Shown: positions 62,841 through 64,000 of the stretch, piece after piece
How positions within the stretch are numbered: the first letter of the stretch is position 1
Layout: each line of letters opens with the position of its first letter
The notes under the pieces: model-generated
What the model saw: the letters and a program-made list of their open reading frames with translations, nothing else
The model's database searches: none
Told to the model about the DNA's origin: nothing
NCBI GenBank assembly: GCA_009777335.1
Contig: WRMC01000011.1
Span: forward strand, 1 to 64,000
Source: Treponema sp.
GTDB lineage: Bacteria > Spirochaetota > Spirochaetia > Treponematales > Breznakiellaceae
DNA length: 64,000 bases
Direction of reading: 5' to 3'
Position numbers and translations under genes: made by a program

Positions 62841-63660
62841 AAGTTTCCCCCGTACAAAGATAGATCACCGGAAGCTTGAGTTCCTCTGCCAGAGAGAAGA
62901 CCGTCCCTCCCCGGGCGCTGGAATCGCATTTGGTAAGGATGATCCCGTCCGGCGACACGGCCTGGCAGAAGATCTCTGCCTGGGCCAGGGCATTTCTTCC
63001 GGTGGTGGCATCCAGGACCAGGTATTTCAGGTAACGGCAGCCGGCAGCCCGGGACTCTATGACCCGGTCGATTTTTTTTAATTCCTCCACCAGGCTATTC
63101 TTGGTATGCATGCGCCCGGCGGTATCGGCGATGATGAGATCGCCCCCCCCTGCCTGGGCGGCCTCCAGGGCGTCGAAGATCACCGCCGCGGGATCTCCCC
63201 CCTGCTTGTGGGCCACCAGGCGCACCCCCAGCCTCTGGCTGTGGACCCTAAGCTGGTCTATGGCGGCGGCCCTAAAGGTATCCCCCGCCGCCAGGATGGG
63301 GCGCCGATTATGAAGGGTCCGGTGAAGCTCCGCCAGCTTGGCGGCACTGGTGGTTTTGCCCACCCCGTTAACCCCCAGCATGAGGATGATGCAGAGCTTA
63401 TTCGGCTCAAGCTCCAGGGGAGCCGGCTTGGCCTGGCGCAGTATTTCTTCCAGAAGCTGGGCAAGCCGGGCCCTGGCCTCCTCCCCGCTGGAGATCCTTT
63501 CTTTTTCGCAGAGGGTCCTTAAAGATTCACTTAAGGCATAGGCCCCGGCGGCTCCAAAGTCCCCTTCCACCAAGAGATCGGAAAGATCATCAAAGAGCTC
63601 ATCGGAGAGCTGGGGGCGCAGACCGAAAAAGTTTTTTAACTTCGCCGCAAAGGGGTTCAT
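62779..63660 (-). CDS. ftsY: Signal-recognition-particle receptor FtsY
   Basis: 293 residues of the SRP GTPase NG type without the long acidic N-terminal domain of E. coli FtsY. N-domain helices occupy the first 85 residues. G motifs are LMLGVNGVGKTTSAAKLA (P-loop), GDTFRAAAIDQL, IADTAGRMHTKNSLVEEL, LTKCDSSARGGTVF and YLCTGETYGDIRAFDP. TKCD replaces the usual TKLD. It delivers ribosome-nascent chains with SRP to the Sec channel. It is joined to the lol operon by overlap downstream and to a membrane protein gene upstream (4 bp). Confidence 0.95.
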   Translation of the reverse strand: MNPFAAKLKNFFGLRPQLSDELFDDLSDLLVEGDFGAAGAYALSESLRTLCEKERISSGEEARARLAQLLEEILRQAKPAPLELEPNKLCIILMLGVNGVGKTTSAAKLAELHRTLHNRRPILAAGDTFRAAAIDQLRVHSQRLGVRLVAHKQGGDPAAVIFDALEAAQAGGGDLIIADTAGRMHTKNSLVEELKKIDRVIESRAAGCRYLKYLVLDATTGRNALAQAEIFCQAVSPDGIILTKCDSSARGGTVFSLAEELKLPVIYLCTGETYGDIRAFDPRLYAEEFAGLI

Positions 63661-64000
63661 GGGCTCACCACCGGAACTATGGGAGTCGCTTCGCCCCCGG
63701 AAACAAAGAGGTAGCGGAAAATATAGAAGAAGGTGATGCCAAAGGAGAGGCCCATGACTCCGTAGGCCCCATAGGCAATATTCCGGGCCCTGATGGCATC
63801 ATCGTAGATCCGGGCCTGCATGTCCGGGTCATCCTGGTAGTAGCCTATGGCCACCGAATAATTATTGGCCGCTATATAGGTGCTGGCCACCCCGGCGGTT
63901 AGGACCGCCGCGGGCAGCAGGAACCAGAGGACCCCATAGGAGCGGTAAAAGTTCCGCCGGGCCCGCTCTACGGGGCGGGCATTGGGGTCCGCAGGCAGGG
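63657..64000 (-). CDS. Membrane protein, C-terminal part, cut by window edge
   Basis: At least 113 residues, open to the right edge. It has two spans (SYGVLWFLLPAAVLTAGVAS and GAYGVMGLSFGITFFYIFRY) separated by a hydrophilic region (YYQDDPDMQARIYDDAIRAR). It has no recognised family. Its stop overlaps ftsY by 4 bp, so it is probably in the same operon. Confidence 0.65.
   Translation of the reverse strand, partial: LPADPNARPVERARRNFYRSYGVLWFLLPAAVLTAGVASTYIAANNYSVAIGYYQDDPDMQARIYDDAIRARNIAYGAYGVMGLSFGITFFYIFRYLFVSGGEATPIVPVVSP

Overview
The window looks like the chromosome of a Treponema-type spirochaete. The evidence is a eukaryote-type hexokinase, secG next to pgk/tpi (the order I recall from T. 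pallidum), a BatA/B/C/D von Willebrand operon, a Lol-type lipoprotein-export operon, many small lipoproteins and a spirochaete-style outer-membrane barrel protein. Arginine biosynthesis, several MFS/MATE carriers, RHS and Rpn genes and IS256 point to a free-living or gut-associated relative rather than the reduced T. pallidum. The backbone is GC-rich and tightly packed with 1-8 bp overlaps. Two stretches (about 1-3.9 kb and 42.2-47.5 kb) are AT-richer or mosaic and carry accessory DNA. I recognised no rRNA, tRNA or CRISPR array.

Layout. 1-3.95 kb: cut-off IS256 transposase, a possible fused toxin-antitoxin protein, a small RHH antitoxin-like ORF, an outer-membrane protein, and a tyrosine recombinase broken by one in-frame TGA and flanked by related repeats. 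4.0-8.1 kb: acetate kinase, PfkB kinase, PHP phosphatase, DksA-like protein, IF-1. 8.1-15.6 kb (minus strand): moxR-DUF58-batX-batA-batBC-batD-smr, including a BatB-BatC fusion and an Smr gene lacking an AUG start. 15.7-22.6 kb: sugar kinase/aldo-keto reductase/MFS, tyrS, an HD protein, a VWA protein and a TPR lipoprotein. 22.7-27.2 kb: argCJBD behind candidate ArgR boxes. 27.2-30.4 kb: MFS carrier, cyclic-2,3-DPG-synthetase-like P-loop protein, nitroreductase. 30.5-34.5 kb: gap, a PGK-TIM fusion, secG and a PTS EIIA. 34.4-42.25 kb: AMP-forming ligase, receiver protein, lipoproteins, LRR protein, PNPOx-like protein, MATE pump, hexokinase. 42.25-47.46 kb: accessory island with DUF932, an Rpn remnant and a full Rpn gene, a coupled fragment/secreted-protein pair, a 57-residue membrane protein and a truncated RHS gene with an AT-rich tip. 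47.5-49.4 kb: marR-MATE with a palindromic operator. 49.5-58.2 kb: peptide ABC transporter with an OppC-OppD fusion, followed by an Lhr helicase. 58.16-58.31 kb: five CAACGTTGG palindromes at a 31-31-31-30 bp period between converging operons. 58.3-64 kb: ftsY and the Lol-type transporter.

How the genes work together. Hexokinase, GAPDH, PGK-TIM and acetate kinase cover several steps from sugar to acetate. The Bat operon, FtsY, SecG and the Lol system serve the envelope. The accessory islands hold mobility, toxin-antitoxin and polymorphic-toxin remnants. The best candidates for new biology are the periodic palindrome array, the composite island at 42-47.5 kb, the toxin-antitoxin fusion, and three gene fusions (BatB-BatC, PGK-TIM, OppC-OppD), the last joined by repeat-derived linker DNA.
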